Origin: Thermodesulfobium acidiphilum
Lineage (GTDB): Bacteria > Thermodesulfobiota > Thermodesulfobiia > Thermodesulfobiales > Thermodesulfobiaceae
Assembly: GCF_003057965.1 (NCBI RefSeq)
Contig: NZ_CP020921.1
Location: 684,501 to 748,500, forward strand
Direction of reading: 5' to 3'
Length of the DNA: 64,000 nucleotides
Translations under genes and position numbers: made by a program
Shown: positions 9,305 through 18,519 of the stretch, piece by piece
Position numbering within the stretch: position 1 is the stretch's first letter
Layout of the letters: each line of letters begins with the position of its first letter
Notes under the pieces: model-generated
What the model was told of the DNA's origin: nothing
The model's database searches: none
Seen by the model: only the letters and a program-made list of their open reading frames with translations

Positions 9305-9926
9305 GACATATTTGACAACTTTGTTTTTTAGCCCTGCAAATATTTCTTCCTAATTCGATTAAATATAGGTGCAGGGCTTTTAATTTTTTCCAATTCTGAA
9401 CAGATCTTTCTACTTCAATTTGTATATCCTTTTTGGAAATCCTTTTATTTTTAATCTTCTGGATAATTCTTAAGATATGCGTATCAACAGGAAAGGCGCA
9501 TTTGTGTAAACCAAACAATATTGCGCAGGAAACGGTCTTTAAGCCTATTCCGTCAATGTCAAGAAAAACTTCTATAATTTCAGAAACTTCCTTTTTTCTA
9601 AAATTATTTTCAATATCTAAATAATTTTTGCTAAGTAGGAATTTTTTACTCAATAAATATAAGGTTTTCGTCTTTTGATTGTTTAAACCAGCTATCTTTA
9701 TAGAATTCTTAATTTTGTCATAAAATTCAACCTTTGAAAGATTTTGCAATTCATTATTTATGACTTTTATTAGGTTTTTGTAGGCTTGTATGGAATTTGT
9801 ATCTGTAGTATTCTGGGAAAGTATTGCTTTAATCAGCTCATGAAAAAAATCTTCGTCTTTTCTTTCTATTTTTCCAAAATAGTCTTCTAATTTACTTAGT
9901 AAATTCTCATAAAAATTTTCTTTCAT
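9267..9926 (-). CDS. nth: Endonuclease III-like DNA glycosylase/AP lyase
   Basis: A 219-residue HhH-GPD glycosylase of base excision repair. The helix-hairpin-helix is LDIDGIGLKTVS, with Lys at the catalytic lysine position, and the catalytic Asp follows in FPVDTHILRI. A [4Fe-4S] ligand set with spacing C-x6-C-x2-C-x5-C is present at the C-terminus (CRAKKQSCQICPIKELC). N- and C-terminal parts are more divergent than in E. coli Nth, so substrate preference (oxidised pyrimidine or mismatch) is open. Its end is convergent with, and overlaps, the isomerase gene. Confidence 0.9.
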   Translation of the reverse strand: MKENFYENLLSKLEDYFGKIERKDEDFFHELIKAILSQNTTDTNSIQAYKNLIKVINNELQNLSKVEFYDKIKNSIKIAGLNNQKTKTLYLLSKKFLLSKNYLDIENNFRKKEVSEIIEVFLDIDGIGLKTVSCAILFGLHKCAFPVDTHILRIIQKIKNKRISKKDIQIEVERSVQNWKKLKALHLYLIELGRNICRAKKQSCQICPIKELCEDYHLK

Positions 9927-9973
9927 TAAGTTATCACCTTCTTTCTAAAAAGTATGATACAATATTCTAAACT

Positions 9974-10064
9974 GGAGGGGTGTCCGAGCGGTTTAAGGAG
10001 CCGGTCTTGAAAATCGGTGTCCCCTTTATTGGGGCCGTGGGTTCGAATCCCACCCCCTCCGCCA
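9974..10064 (+). tRNA. tRNA-Ser (anticodon TGA)
   Basis: A cloverleaf with acceptor GGAGGGG paired with CCCCTCC, discriminator G and encoded CCA. The anticodon loop is CTTGAAA, giving TGA (reads UCA/UCG). A long variable arm (GTCCCCTTTATTGGGGCC) is typical of tRNA-Ser, and the T-arm has GTTCGAATCC. A -10-like TACAAT lies at 9958-9963; the -35 is weak. Confidence 0.97.
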
Positions 10065-10139
10065 TTTTTATTTTTAAATAAATGATCTAGGTATTTTTTG
10101 TTAATGTTAAATATTATAAGTGAAATAGCAATTTTCTTA

Positions 10140-10250
10140 ACATTAAATAGTACTCTCTTTAAAGTTTATGGGTGTCAGTTTATAGTGACAAAGTTGCTGC
10201 CTTCTTAAAGGACAATATCACTGTCCGTTAAAAAAATCACATTAAATAGT
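10140..10250. repeat. 12-bp direct repeats flanking an 87-bp insert with two inverted repeats
   Basis: ACATTAAATAGT occurs at 10140-10151 and again at 10239-10250. Between them lies a segment visibly richer in G and C than its surroundings. It contains two short inverted repeats: TGTCA/TGACA (10173-10190) and GGACA/TGTCC (10210-10226). The right-hand copy runs into the -35 hexamer of the tRNA-Leu promoter. The arrangement resembles a small non-coding insertion with a duplicated target. Otherwise the 225 bases between the two tRNAs hold no gene that I can support. Confidence 0.5.
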
Positions 10251-10278
10251 TGACTTTATAAGATTTTATATTTATACT
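10250..10278 (+). promoter_or_regulatory. Sigma-70-type promoter of tRNA-Leu
   Basis: TTGACT (10250-10255), a 17-base spacer and TATACT (10273-10278), ending 10 bases before the mature tRNA-Leu 5' end. Confidence 0.75.
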
Positions 10279-10288
10279 AATAAAAAGT

Positions 10289-10375
10289 GCCGAGGTGGCG
10301 GAATGGCAGACGCGCTAGTTTGAGGGGCTAGTGAACGCTTCGTTCGTCAGGGTTCAAGTCCCTGTCTCGGCACCA
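10289..10375 (+). tRNA. tRNA-Leu (anticodon GAG)
   Basis: Acceptor GCCGAGG pairs with TCTCGGC (one G-U), with discriminator A and encoded CCA. The anticodon loop TTGAGGG gives GAG, reading CUU/CUC. The long variable arm (TGAACGCTTCGTTCGTCA) and T-arm GGTTCAAGTCC fit tRNA-Leu. Confidence 0.97.
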
Positions 10376-10523
10376 AGGGCTTGCCTGCAATTTACTATTG
10401 GGTGGGTTCTTAAAGGGAGGTGAACTTTGCTCTAGGTTTCTTGATCTAAAGAGAAGAAGAGTTAGGTAGAAGAGAATAGAAAAAAAATTAAACTTTTGAA
10501 AGGGTTTTAGGAGGTTATTTATC

Positions 10524-10730
10524 ATGTTTTTAGGAAAAGTAAAGTGGTTTAACAATGAAAAGGGTTATGGATTTATTTCAAAGGATGACGGGAGCGGCGA
10601 TGTCTTTGTCCATTATAGTGCAATCCAGGGCAAAGGGTTCAGAACCTTAGAGCAAGGTCAAGCTGTTCAGTTTGAAATTGTAGATGGTCCAAAAGGACCA
10701 CAGGCATCTAACGTTACCAAGGTATCATAA
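10524..10730 (+). CDS. csp: Cold-shock domain protein
   Basis: A 68-residue single-domain CspA-type RNA chaperone with both RNA-binding motifs intact: KGYGFIS (RNP1) and DVFVHYSAI (RNP2). GGAGG precedes the ATG by about 7 bases. A leader of about 150 bases separates it from tRNA-Leu, so it may be read from its own promoter or through the tRNA. A strong terminator hairpin follows at 10782-10804. Confidence 0.96.
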   Translation: MFLGKVKWFNNEKGYGFISKDDGSGDVFVHYSAIQGKGFRTLEQGQAVQFEIVDGPKGPQASNVTKVS

Positions 10731-10781
10731 ATAAGATATTATTGTCCTTAAAATAATAATTTTTTAATAGTTAAACTTTTC

Positions 10782-10804
10782 AAAAGCCCCGGGGAGGGGC
10801 TTTT
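10782..10804 (+). terminator. Rho-independent terminator after csp
   Basis: A perfect 9-bp stem AAAAGCCCC/GGGGCTTTT with a 5-base loop, followed by a T-rich tract (TTTTGTTTTCTT). Confidence 0.9.
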
Positions 10805-10903
10805 GTTTTCTTAATTTAATATTCTGTATAAAACATAAAAACAATTATAAAAAGCTTTATAAGTACTAAATATTATTAAAATTAAGTTTATAGGAGGATA
10901 AAT

Positions 10904-11443
10904 ATGCAAATAGTCGTAAAAGATAAGGGTGTAAATTTATCAGAAGATCTTAAGAATTATACTACAAACAAGATATCAAAATTAGAAAAATTTTTCAAAA
11001 AAATAATTGAAGTCCAGGTTGTTCTTTCTAAAACAAGCGCTAAAAAAAATAAGCAAATTTTTTCGGCGGAAGTTACAATTTTTGCGGCTGGTTCAACAAT
11101 TAGGGCTCAAGAGAGATCGGAAGATTTAAGGACAGCAATAGATTTGGTTTATGATAAACTGGAAAGACAAATTTCTAAGTATAAGGAAAAGCTTGTGCAA
11201 AGGCACAGGAATTTGATGAATGAAAACTTCTTAGTACAAAAAGGTGAAGAAGTAGTGCATGAAAATAAAATAGTTAAAACAAAAAGGTTTCCTTTAAAGC
11301 CAATTACACCAGAAGAGGCTATAATAGATATGGAACTATTGGGTCATAATTTTTATGTTTTTATTAATTCTCAAACTATGGATACAAACGTAGTTTATAG
11401 AAGAAATGAAGGTGGATACGGTTTAATTGAGCCAGAAAAATAA
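10904..11443 (+). CDS. hpf: Long ribosome hibernation-promoting factor
   Basis: A 179-residue long-form HPF/RaiA. The N-terminal domain (1-100) has the family's beta-alpha fold and basic face; the C-terminal domain (about 120-179) has the conserved KPITPEEAIIDMELLGHNFYVF and ends with VVYRRNEGGYGLIEP. The long form dimerises 70S ribosomes into inactive 100S particles in stress or stationary phase. AGGAGG lies upstream of the ATG. It sits just ahead of secA, a common bacterial neighbour pair. Confidence 0.95.
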   Translation: MQIVVKDKGVNLSEDLKNYTTNKISKLEKFFKKIIEVQVVLSKTSAKKNKQIFSAEVTIFAAGSTIRAQERSEDLRTAIDLVYDKLERQISKYKEKLVQRHRNLMNENFLVQKGEEVVHENKIVKTKRFPLKPITPEEAIIDMELLGHNFYVFINSQTMDTNVVYRRNEGGYGLIEPEK

Positions 11444-11461
11444 ATTTTTTGAGGAATATAA

Positions 11462-13978
11462 ATGTTTAATAAGCTTTTAAGTAAAATTCTTGGTTCTAGT
11501 AAAGAAAATGAATTAAAGAAATATTATGAAATTGTTGCAACTATTAATAATAAAGAAGAAGAAATAAAGAAATTAACTAGGGAAGATTTTCTACAGATAA
11601 CTAATAATTATAGAGAAGCGCTAAAAGAGTACAAAGAGAAAGATTTCCCAAATGAAATTCTTATTAATTCATTTGCAATGGTAAGAGAAGCATCTCTAAG
11701 AACTTTAGGGCTCAGGCACTTTGACGTTCAACTTATTGGTGGTTTGGTACTAAATGACGGCAAGATTGCTGAAATGGCTACGGGTGAAGGCAAAACCCTT
11801 GCTGCTACAACTGCTGCTTATCTTAATGCGTTGAGTGGGAAAGGCGTTCATATTGTTACAGTCAATGACTATCTTGCAAAAAGAGATGCTGAGTGGATGA
11901 AACCTGTTTACGAATATTTAGGAGTTTCTGTAGGGTATTTACAAAATAATTTCGATAATGAAAAGAGAAAAGCTGCATATAATTGCGATATAACATATGG
12001 CGTGAACCATGAATTTGGTTTTGACTATCTAAGAGATAATATGGCTTTATCTGTGGCTGATCAGGTTCAGAGAGGTTTGAATTATGCAATTGTTGACGAA
12101 GTAGACAGCATTCTAATCGATGAGGCCAGGACCCCTCTTATCATATCTGGAAGAGCTGCTCAAAAAACAGAGCTGTATAATAGGCTCAATCCTATAGCTC
12201 TCAGACTGAAGCCTGAAGAGGATTTTACACCTGATGAGAAGACTAAAACTCTTTCTTTGACTGAAGTTGGAGTTGCTAAAGCTGAGAAATTATTGGGAAT
12301 AGATAATCTTTTTGACGTTAAGTACATTGATGTGCTTCACGTTCTTACTCAATTATTAAGAGCTCATCACCTGTTTAAAAGAGAAAAAGATTATGTGGTC
12401 AAAGATGGAGAGGTAATTATTGTAGATGAGTTTACCGGAAGGCTTATGCATGGGAGGAGATATTCTGATGGATTGCATCAGGCTATTGAGGCAAAGGAAC
12501 ACGTAAGGGTTAGAGAAGAAACACAGACTATAGCTACCATTACTATTCAAAACTATTTTAGATCTTATGCAAAATTGGCAGGTATGACAGGTACTGCAAA
12601 AACGGATGAGGCTGAGTTTATAAAGATCTACAACTTGATGGTAGTAGAGATTCCAACGAACAAACCTGTAATTAGAGTCGATTTTCCTGATGTAATATAT
12701 AAAAATGAAGAAGCAAAATTGAGAGCCTTGATAAGGGAAATTCAAGAATGTTTTGAAAGAGGTCAGCCAGTTTTGGTTGGCACAACATCTATTGAGAAAT
12801 CAGAAAAACTTAGCCTGCTTTTAAAGAAAAAGGGAATACCTCATCATGTGTTGAATGCAAAGTATCATGAAAAAGAAGCAGAAATAATTTCACATGCTGG
12901 TGAAAAGAAATCAGTAACTATTGCTACAAATATGGCTGGTAGAGGTGTGGATATTGTAATTGATGATGAGGTAAGACAACTTGGAGGACTTCATGTAATA
13001 GGCACATCAAGACATGAAAGCAGGAGAATTGATAATCAGTTAAGAGGTCGAGCAGGTAGACAGGGAGATCCTGGTTCATCTAGATTTTATCTATCCTTAG
13101 ATGACGATCTCTTGAGATTGTTTGGTTCTGATAGGCTTGTTGCTTTGATGGACAAGCTGAACATAGATGAAAACGAGCCAATTGAACATAAATGGGTTAC
13201 AAAAGCCGTAGAAAATGCACAGAAAAAAGTAGAAGAAAACAACTTTGCAATAAGAAAACAACTAATTGAGTATGACGATGTTTTAAATAGACAAAGAGAA
13301 TATATATATTCTGAAAGGCAAAAACTTTTAACCCGTGATGATTGTAAGGACATAATTGTTGGTTGGATAGAGCAAATTGTTGAAAAGTATGTAGATGAAT
13401 CGTTTCCGAAAAAAACAATTAATGAAGAAGGCTTGTCAGTTCTTAAAGAATCTCTTCAAGAAATAATAAAACTAGATGATGACGCTTTTGATAGCTGTAA
13501 GGACATAACTGAATTAAAAAGTAAGCTTAAATTAGTTTTGAAAGAAAAATATAGTCTTAGAGAGTCGGAGCTCGGTTCAGAATTATTGAGGTCTTTAGAG
13601 AAATATATAGCTTTAAGAATTATAGATGAAAAGTGGATGGAATATTTACAAGATAATGATTCTTTGAGAGAAGGTATAGGACTTAGGGCTTACGGTCAAA
13701 AAGATCCTCTTGTGGAATATAAGATAGAAGCATCGAAATTGTTTCAGGAAACTGCTACTCTTATAAAAAAAGATACTCTAAAATTTTTGTTCAACGTAAT
13801 TGTTGAAAAAAAGGAAGATTTGAGTGATAAAAAAGAGGCTCCCCAAGGGAAAACCAATATAAACAATGCTAACAATAACCAAAAAAATAATAAAAAGAAA
13901 AAGATTGGCAGAAATGATCCTTGTCCTTGTGGTAGCGGAAAAAAATATAAACATTGTTGTGGAAGGAATGAAACATGA
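11462..13978 (+). CDS. secA: Preprotein translocase ATPase SecA
   Basis: An 838-residue SecA, the motor that drives preproteins through SecYEG at the cytoplasmic membrane. Visible motifs: Walker A MATGEGKTLAA (about residue 102), VNDYLAKRDAEWM, Walker B DEVDSIL, TNMAGRGVDIVI, and the RGRAGRQGDPGSSRFYLSL helicase motif VI. The C-terminus ends in a zinc-binding SEC-C motif (CPCGSGKKYKHCC) after a low-complexity Asn/Lys linker. Its stop codon overlaps the prfB start (ATGA). Confidence 0.97.
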   Translation: MFNKLLSKILGSSKENELKKYYEIVATINNKEEEIKKLTREDFLQITNNYREALKEYKEKDFPNEILINSFAMVREASLRTLGLRHFDVQLIGGLVLNDGKIAEMATGEGKTLAATTAAYLNALSGKGVHIVTVNDYLAKRDAEWMKPVYEYLGVSVGYLQNNFDNEKRKAAYNCDITYGVNHEFGFDYLRDNMALSVADQVQRGLNYAIVDEVDSILIDEARTPLIISGRAAQKTELYNRLNPIALRLKPEEDFTPDEKTKTLSLTEVGVAKAEKLLGIDNLFDVKYIDVLHVLTQLLRAHHLFKREKDYVVKDGEVIIVDEFTGRLMHGRRYSDGLHQAIEAKEHVRVREETQTIATITIQNYFRSYAKLAGMTGTAKTDEAEFIKIYNLMVVEIPTNKPVIRVDFPDVIYKNEEAKLRALIREIQECFERGQPVLVGTTSIEKSEKLSLLLKKKGIPHHVLNAKYHEKEAEIISHAGEKKSVTIATNMAGRGVDIVIDDEVRQLGGLHVIGTSRHESRRIDNQLRGRAGRQGDPGSSRFYLSLDDDLLRLFGSDRLVALMDKLNIDENEPIEHKWVTKAVENAQKKVEENNFAIRKQLIEYDDVLNRQREYIYSERQKLLTRDDCKDIIVGWIEQIVEKYVDESFPKKTINEEGLSVLKESLQEIIKLDDDAFDSCKDITELKSKLKLVLKEKYSLRESELGSELLRSLEKYIALRIIDEKWMEYLQDNDSLREGIGLRAYGQKDPLVEYKIEASKLFQETATLIKKDTLKFLFNVIVEKKEDLSDKKEAPQGKTNINNANNNQKNNKKKKIGRNDPCPCGSGKKYKHCCGRNET

Positions 13979-15067
13979 TAGAGTACGACATTAATTCTTT
14001 GAATGAGAGAATCTTAAAAATTCGTGACTGCCTTTGACCTGGACAACAAGATAAAAAAGTTAGAAAACATAAGAAATGAACTTTCAAATCCTGAAATTTG
14101 GCAGGATGTTCAAAAGTCTTCGAATCTAACTCAGTTAGCTGATAGTCTCCAGAAAAGTATTGATGAATGGAATAATTTAAATTCTAGTTTTGAAGATTTT
14201 TTGTTTTGGACTGAATTTCAGGGCGAAGATGTAGAAAATGAAATTACTGAAAGCTATAAGAATTTAATTAAAATTCTTGAAGAAATGGAAATTAGAGCCC
14301 TTTTGTCCGGAAAATACGATAGTTATAATGCAATGCTTTCTATAAGTGCTGGAGCAGGTGGAGTGGATGCGCAAGATTTTGCAGAAATGCTTCTTAGAAT
14401 GTATATTCGTTGGGGAGAAAAGAATAAATATTCTGTAGAATTAGTGGATCAAAGTCCTGGCGATGAAGCGGGTATCAGATCTGCTACGATTTTTTTTAAA
14501 GGGAAATATTCTTATGGTTTTCTGAAATCTGAGCAAGGCGTTCATAGACTAATAAGGCTTTCTCCTTTTGATTTCAATAACAGAAGACATACATCATTTG
14601 TTTTGGTAGAGGTTACTCCACTAATTGAAAACGTTAAAGAAGTTAACGTAAAAAATGAAGATATAAAAATAGAAACCTTTAGGGCTTCTGGGGCTGGTGG
14701 TCAACACGTGAACAAAACTGATTCAGCAGTAAGAATTACGCATTTGCCAACAGGAATTGTTGTAACTTGTAGAAATGAAAGGAGTCAATTTCAGAATAAA
14801 GAGGCAGCGATGAAAATTCTTATTTCAAGGCTTAATAGCCTTTATGAAGAAAAACAAAAGGATAAGATGAATGAATTCAAGGGCGAAACTGATGCTTCAT
14901 GGGGAAAACAAATAAGAACCTATGTTATGCATCCATATACAATGGTAAAAGATCATAGAACTAATGTAGAGTTTGGAGATGTTTATGGGGTTTTGGACGG
15001 AAATATTGATGAATTTCAAAAAGCTTTTTTGCTTAAAGAATCAAAAGAAAAAAATCAGGGTGATTAG
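13975..15067 (+). CDS. prfB: Peptide chain release factor 2, programmed +1 frameshift
   Basis: RF2 terminates translation at UGA and UAA. The zero-frame start is ATG 13975, overlapping the secA stop, with GGAAGGA upstream. It encodes 20 residues (MIEYDINSLNERILKIRDCL) and reaches CTT TGA at 14032-14037. Reading then continues in the +1 frame from GAC 14036, giving 363 residues in total. CTTTGAC is the classic RF2 autoregulatory slippery site. Downstream, SPF (RLSPFDFNN) is the RF2 specificity motif and SGAGGQHVNKTDSAVR holds the catalytic GGQ. An open frame starting at GTG 14024 would miss the true N-terminus. Unlike E. coli, no clear Shine-Dalgarno-like stimulator lies just before the slip site. 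Confidence 0.95.
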
Positions 15068-16993
15068 ATGACTAATAGAAAACTTCTCTTTCTTACAGGA
15101 CTCTTTATGCTTGCTGTTTCTGGTTTATTTTCCTTTATCGTTTCTTCGATCAGGTCAGATGTAGAGGTGAAAGCGGACAAACATATATCTATTGTAATTG
15201 ATTATGAAGGATTTAGGGATTTAGCTGAACTAACTGATTATCCTTTTGATAAGTTTTTGACTGAGCTTAGAAAAGAGGGGGTTACTGCTGTGGCCCTTAA
15301 AGAATCCAACCTCAAATCTCTGGTTGAGAGGGGGGAGGTTTTTCTGGTTCATCCAGATGAAAAATCAATTAAGGATGGAATAATATGGGTAGCTGAGTTT
15401 AGAGATCCTGAACTTGCTAAGGAAGTATTTGATAAATTAACAAATAAATACAACAGCCTGCTCAAAAAAACTTATTTGAAAGGATCTTCTATATATTCTT
15501 CTGATGAAGATTTGCCATCTTTGTATTTTGGTTTCCTTAATAAAGAAATAAATTTTTGTAAGAAGTTAGGCTTTTATATTGTATTAAGACCAATAAACGA
15601 TTATCGCTTTTACTCTAATAAAGAAGATTTTGAAAGATGGGTAAACCAGTATCCTAAAAATGTGTGGATGATAATTTTTGGTGAAAGAGAGGTTTTAGGA
15701 TACCCAAACTTTATCAATATTTATGCTAAGATCCTGGAAAAGAATAACATACGCTTTGGTTATGTGGAATTTGCCAAACAAAGAGGCATTGATGAATTAG
15801 CTAGGATGATTCCATATCAAGTGTTAAGAGTTCATGCAATTACCAACAATGAAATACCAGGCGCTAACGTCATTTATTCAGATTCCAAATTTGAGTCTGG
15901 CAAAAAGATAAAATACTCGGATGCTATCCCTCGTTGGGGAAGGGCTATTAAAGAGAGAAACATAAAGGTACTATATGTAAATCCGTGGGGTGAACCGTTG
16001 AAGGGCAATCTTATCAATACGAACTTGGAGTATATAAAAAATATTGTTCAGGAAATAAGGCTTCAAGGATTTGTGCCTGGAAAAGCTCTCTGGAATGCAC
16101 ACGATGAGTTTTATTTTAAACCAATAAGACTTATATGGATTTTTGGCATATTTTTCTGTTTGGGATGTCTTTTGCTTTTAATGTTTTCTGTTAATTTGGA
16201 TACCCGAAAGATATTAATTTTTTCGTCTGTTCTTTTAATAATAAATGTTTTGTTGTTTATTTTTGGCAAATTTAACTTTATAGCGTGGGAAACTGCTTTG
16301 ATGAGTTCTACTTTCCCGCCAATATATCTATATAATAGAATCAAAACCTCCAGCTGGATATCCTTTTTGTTGAATTTTATAATGGTATTTTTAATTTCAA
16401 TTTTGGGAGCTTTGCTGACAAATAATATCTATTTGTCTGCAACTTCCGTTATTGGAATTAATATCTTTCCTTTGATTAAGTTACTTTTAGTTTTACCGAT
16501 ATTACTTTTAGGTTTAAGAATATTTTTTAGGACTATCAATATTAAGGAATATATTAACGAGCTTATGAAGCCGATGAGAAGGGTAGAATTTGCGGCATTA
16601 ATAGTTTTTTTGATAATTTTGATAATATATGTCTTAAGATCTGGAAATCAAAACCCAATTGGTTTATTGCCTGATGAAGAACATATAAGAATATTTTTAG
16701 AAAAAACTCTTTTTGTAAGACCCAGATTTAAAGAATTGATAGGGTATTCGATGCTTATTTTCTCTTTCTATTTGTATAGATTAAAAAATATTAATTTCTT
16801 CAAATTTTTCTTTTTGATTTCTTCTGTAGCATTTATATCTCTAACAGATACATTTTTGCACATTCATATTCCAATATATATTAGTATAATTAGATGTTTG
16901 GAAGGGCTCTTTTTGGGTTCAGTTTTGGGATTTATTTTTTGTTTTGGACTTAATATCTTATTAAAACTATATAAAACGAGGTTTGATAAATGA
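15068..16993 (+). CDS. DUF5693-like polytopic membrane protein
   Basis: A 641-residue protein with one N-terminal membrane segment (about 7-29), an extracytoplasmic domain to about residue 350, then roughly eight further hydrophobic segments. The soluble region shows VTAVALKESNL and the final PWGEPLKGN-type motifs that I associate with DUF5693, an uncharacterised family near surface-polymer genes. It directly follows prfB (no gap) and overlaps cmk by 4 bases. Substrate and function are unknown. Confidence 0.65.
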   Translation: MTNRKLLFLTGLFMLAVSGLFSFIVSSIRSDVEVKADKHISIVIDYEGFRDLAELTDYPFDKFLTELRKEGVTAVALKESNLKSLVERGEVFLVHPDEKSIKDGIIWVAEFRDPELAKEVFDKLTNKYNSLLKKTYLKGSSIYSSDEDLPSLYFGFLNKEINFCKKLGFYIVLRPINDYRFYSNKEDFERWVNQYPKNVWMIIFGEREVLGYPNFINIYAKILEKNNIRFGYVEFAKQRGIDELARMIPYQVLRVHAITNNEIPGANVIYSDSKFESGKKIKYSDAIPRWGRAIKERNIKVLYVNPWGEPLKGNLINTNLEYIKNIVQEIRLQGFVPGKALWNAHDEFYFKPIRLIWIFGIFFCLGCLLLLMFSVNLDTRKILIFSSVLLIINVLLFIFGKFNFIAWETALMSSTFPPIYLYNRIKTSSWISFLLNFIMVFLISILGALLTNNIYLSATSVIGINIFPLIKLLLVLPILLLGLRIFFRTINIKEYINELMKPMRRVEFAALIVFLIILIIYVLRSGNQNPIGLLPDEEHIRIFLEKTLFVRPRFKELIGYSMLIFSFYLYRLKNINFFKFFFLISSVAFISLTDTFLHIHIPIYISIIRCLEGLFLGSVLGFIFCFGLNILLKLYKTRFDK

Positions 16994-17652
16994 TAATAGC
17001 AATTGATGGTCCTGCTGGAGCTGGTAAAAGCACTGTAGCGCGTGAACTATCAAAGAGATTGAATTACAAGTATTTAGATACTGGAGCAATGTATAGAGCT
17101 ATTACATTTGAGCTAATAAACAGAAAGTTAGAAGACTCAAAAGATCTGGAAAATATTTTTAAAAAAATAATAGATTCTATTGAGCTAGATTTTGTTGATG
17201 GAAATATTGTATTGAACGGAAGAATTTTAACAAAAGAAATAAGAGATCCAATTATAGATAAACATGTTTCGAAAGCGGCTTCGAGTAAAGTAGTGAGATT
17301 ATTTCTTTTGTCTGAACAGAGGAAATTAGCAACTAATTCACCAAATATTATTTTAGAAGGTCGCGATACAACTACTGTTGTGTGTCCTGATGCTCAAGTA
17401 AAAATATTTCTAACGGCTTCACTTGAAGAGAGGGCAAGAAGAAGGTATAAGGAGTTACTTAAAAAAGATATTAAAATTGACTTCGAAGAGGTAAAAAAAC
17501 AGATTGAGAAAAGAGATGAGTCTGATATGAACAGAGAAATAGGCCCTCTTAAGGTTGCAGAAGATGCAGTAATAATTGATTCAACCGAAAGGGATGTAGA
17601 ATGGGTTGTTGATAAAATTTTTTCAATTGTTGGAGATAAAAAAAATACCTAA
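16990..17652 (+). CDS. cmk: Cytidylate kinase
   Basis: A 220-residue CMP/dCMP kinase of pyrimidine nucleotide metabolism. The P-loop is GPAGAGKSTVAR at residue 6, followed by YLDTGAMYRA (substrate site) and the EGRDTTTVVCPDA and ERARRRYKEL lid regions. The ATG lies in the ATGATAA overlap with the preceding gene. Length is normal. Confidence 0.95.
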   Translation: MIIAIDGPAGAGKSTVARELSKRLNYKYLDTGAMYRAITFELINRKLEDSKDLENIFKKIIDSIELDFVDGNIVLNGRILTKEIRDPIIDKHVSKAASSKVVRLFLLSEQRKLATNSPNIILEGRDTTTVVCPDAQVKIFLTASLEERARRRYKELLKKDIKIDFEEVKKQIEKRDESDMNREIGPLKVAEDAVIIDSTERDVEWVVDKIFSIVGDKKNT

Positions 17653-17688
17653 GGTATAATTGATTACAAAATGAAAGGAGAATGGATT

Positions 17689-18519
17689 TTGGATGACTTG
17701 CTATTAAGAGAACGTGCAGTAAATATAAGAGAGTCAATAATTGAAATGATTACTGCTGCAAAATCAGGACATCCAGGTGGTTCGCTTTCTAGTGTAGAAA
17801 TAATGGTTTCGTTATTTTTTGGTGGGGTTATGAGTTATGATCCTAAAAATCCCCAATTAGAATCGAGAGATAGATTTTTCCTTTCTAAAGGTCATGCTGC
17901 TCCAGTTTTGTATTCTACTCTTGCAGAAGCTGGTTATTTTGATAAATCTGGATTAAACACTTTAAGACAACTAAATAGTCCGTTTCAGGGGCATCCAGAT
18001 ATGAGAAAATTGCCAGGAATAGAGGCATCAACAGGTTCTTTAGGGCAGGGTTTATCTATTTCTGTGGGTTGTGCTTTGGGATTAAGGTTAAAGGGTTTAA
18101 ATTCTCATGTCTTTACTCTGTTAGGAGACGGAGAGTTAGAAGAAGGTCAAATTTGGGAAGCTGCAATGGCAGCAAGCCATTTTAAGTTAGATAATCTGAC
18201 TGCAATTGTTGATAGAAATAGACTTCAAATAGATGGTTTTACAGAAGAGATAATGTCTTTGGAGCCGTTGACTGATAAATGGCGTGCCTTTGGTTGGAAT
18301 GTCTTAGAATTAAACGGACACAGCTTTGACGAACTAATACCTGCTCTTAAAAAAGCAAAAAAGAGAGGTGATAAAAAACCTCAAGTAATTATTGCTCATA
18401 CCATAAAGGGCAAGGGGGTTTCCTTTATGGAAAATGTATGCGATTTTCATGGGAAAGCTCCAAGTGAAGAACAGGCAAAGATAGCATATTCTGAAATAAA
18501 AGAGTGTGATGTACAATGA
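17689..18519 (+). CDS. Transketolase, N-terminal subunit
   Basis: A 276-residue N-terminal half of a split transketolase, holding the thiamine-diphosphate-binding part: GHPGGSLS, SKGHAAPVLYSTLA, EASTGSLGQGLS and GDGELEEGQIWEAA with the metal-binding DRNRLQIDG. Split transketolases are common in anaerobes and archaea and move two-carbon ketol units between sugar phosphates. I prefer TTG 17689 because AAAGGAG ends 8 bases upstream and gives MDDLLLRERA; the ATG at 17671 overlaps that ribosome site. It overlaps the second subunit by 4 bases (ATGA). Confidence 0.93.
   Translation: MDDLLLRERAVNIRESIIEMITAAKSGHPGGSLSSVEIMVSLFFGGVMSYDPKNPQLESRDRFFLSKGHAAPVLYSTLAEAGYFDKSGLNTLRQLNSPFQGHPDMRKLPGIEASTGSLGQGLSISVGCALGLRLKGLNSHVFTLLGDGELEEGQIWEAAMAASHFKLDNLTAIVDRNRLQIDGFTEEIMSLEPLTDKWRAFGWNVLELNGHSFDELIPALKKAKKRGDKKPQVIIAHTIKGKGVSFMENVCDFHGKAPSEEQAKIAYSEIKECDVQ

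Noticed and set aside
10328-10555. Minus-strand frame of 75 codons over tRNA-Leu and the csp leader
   Set aside because: It is the reverse translation of a tRNA (the familiar RDLNPDERSVH-type artefact) and has no ribosome site or family.
14024-14035. prfB starting at GTG 14024 as a normal gene
   Set aside because: The zero-frame ATG with a good ribosome site and the CTTTGAC slip site show that the true gene starts at 13975.
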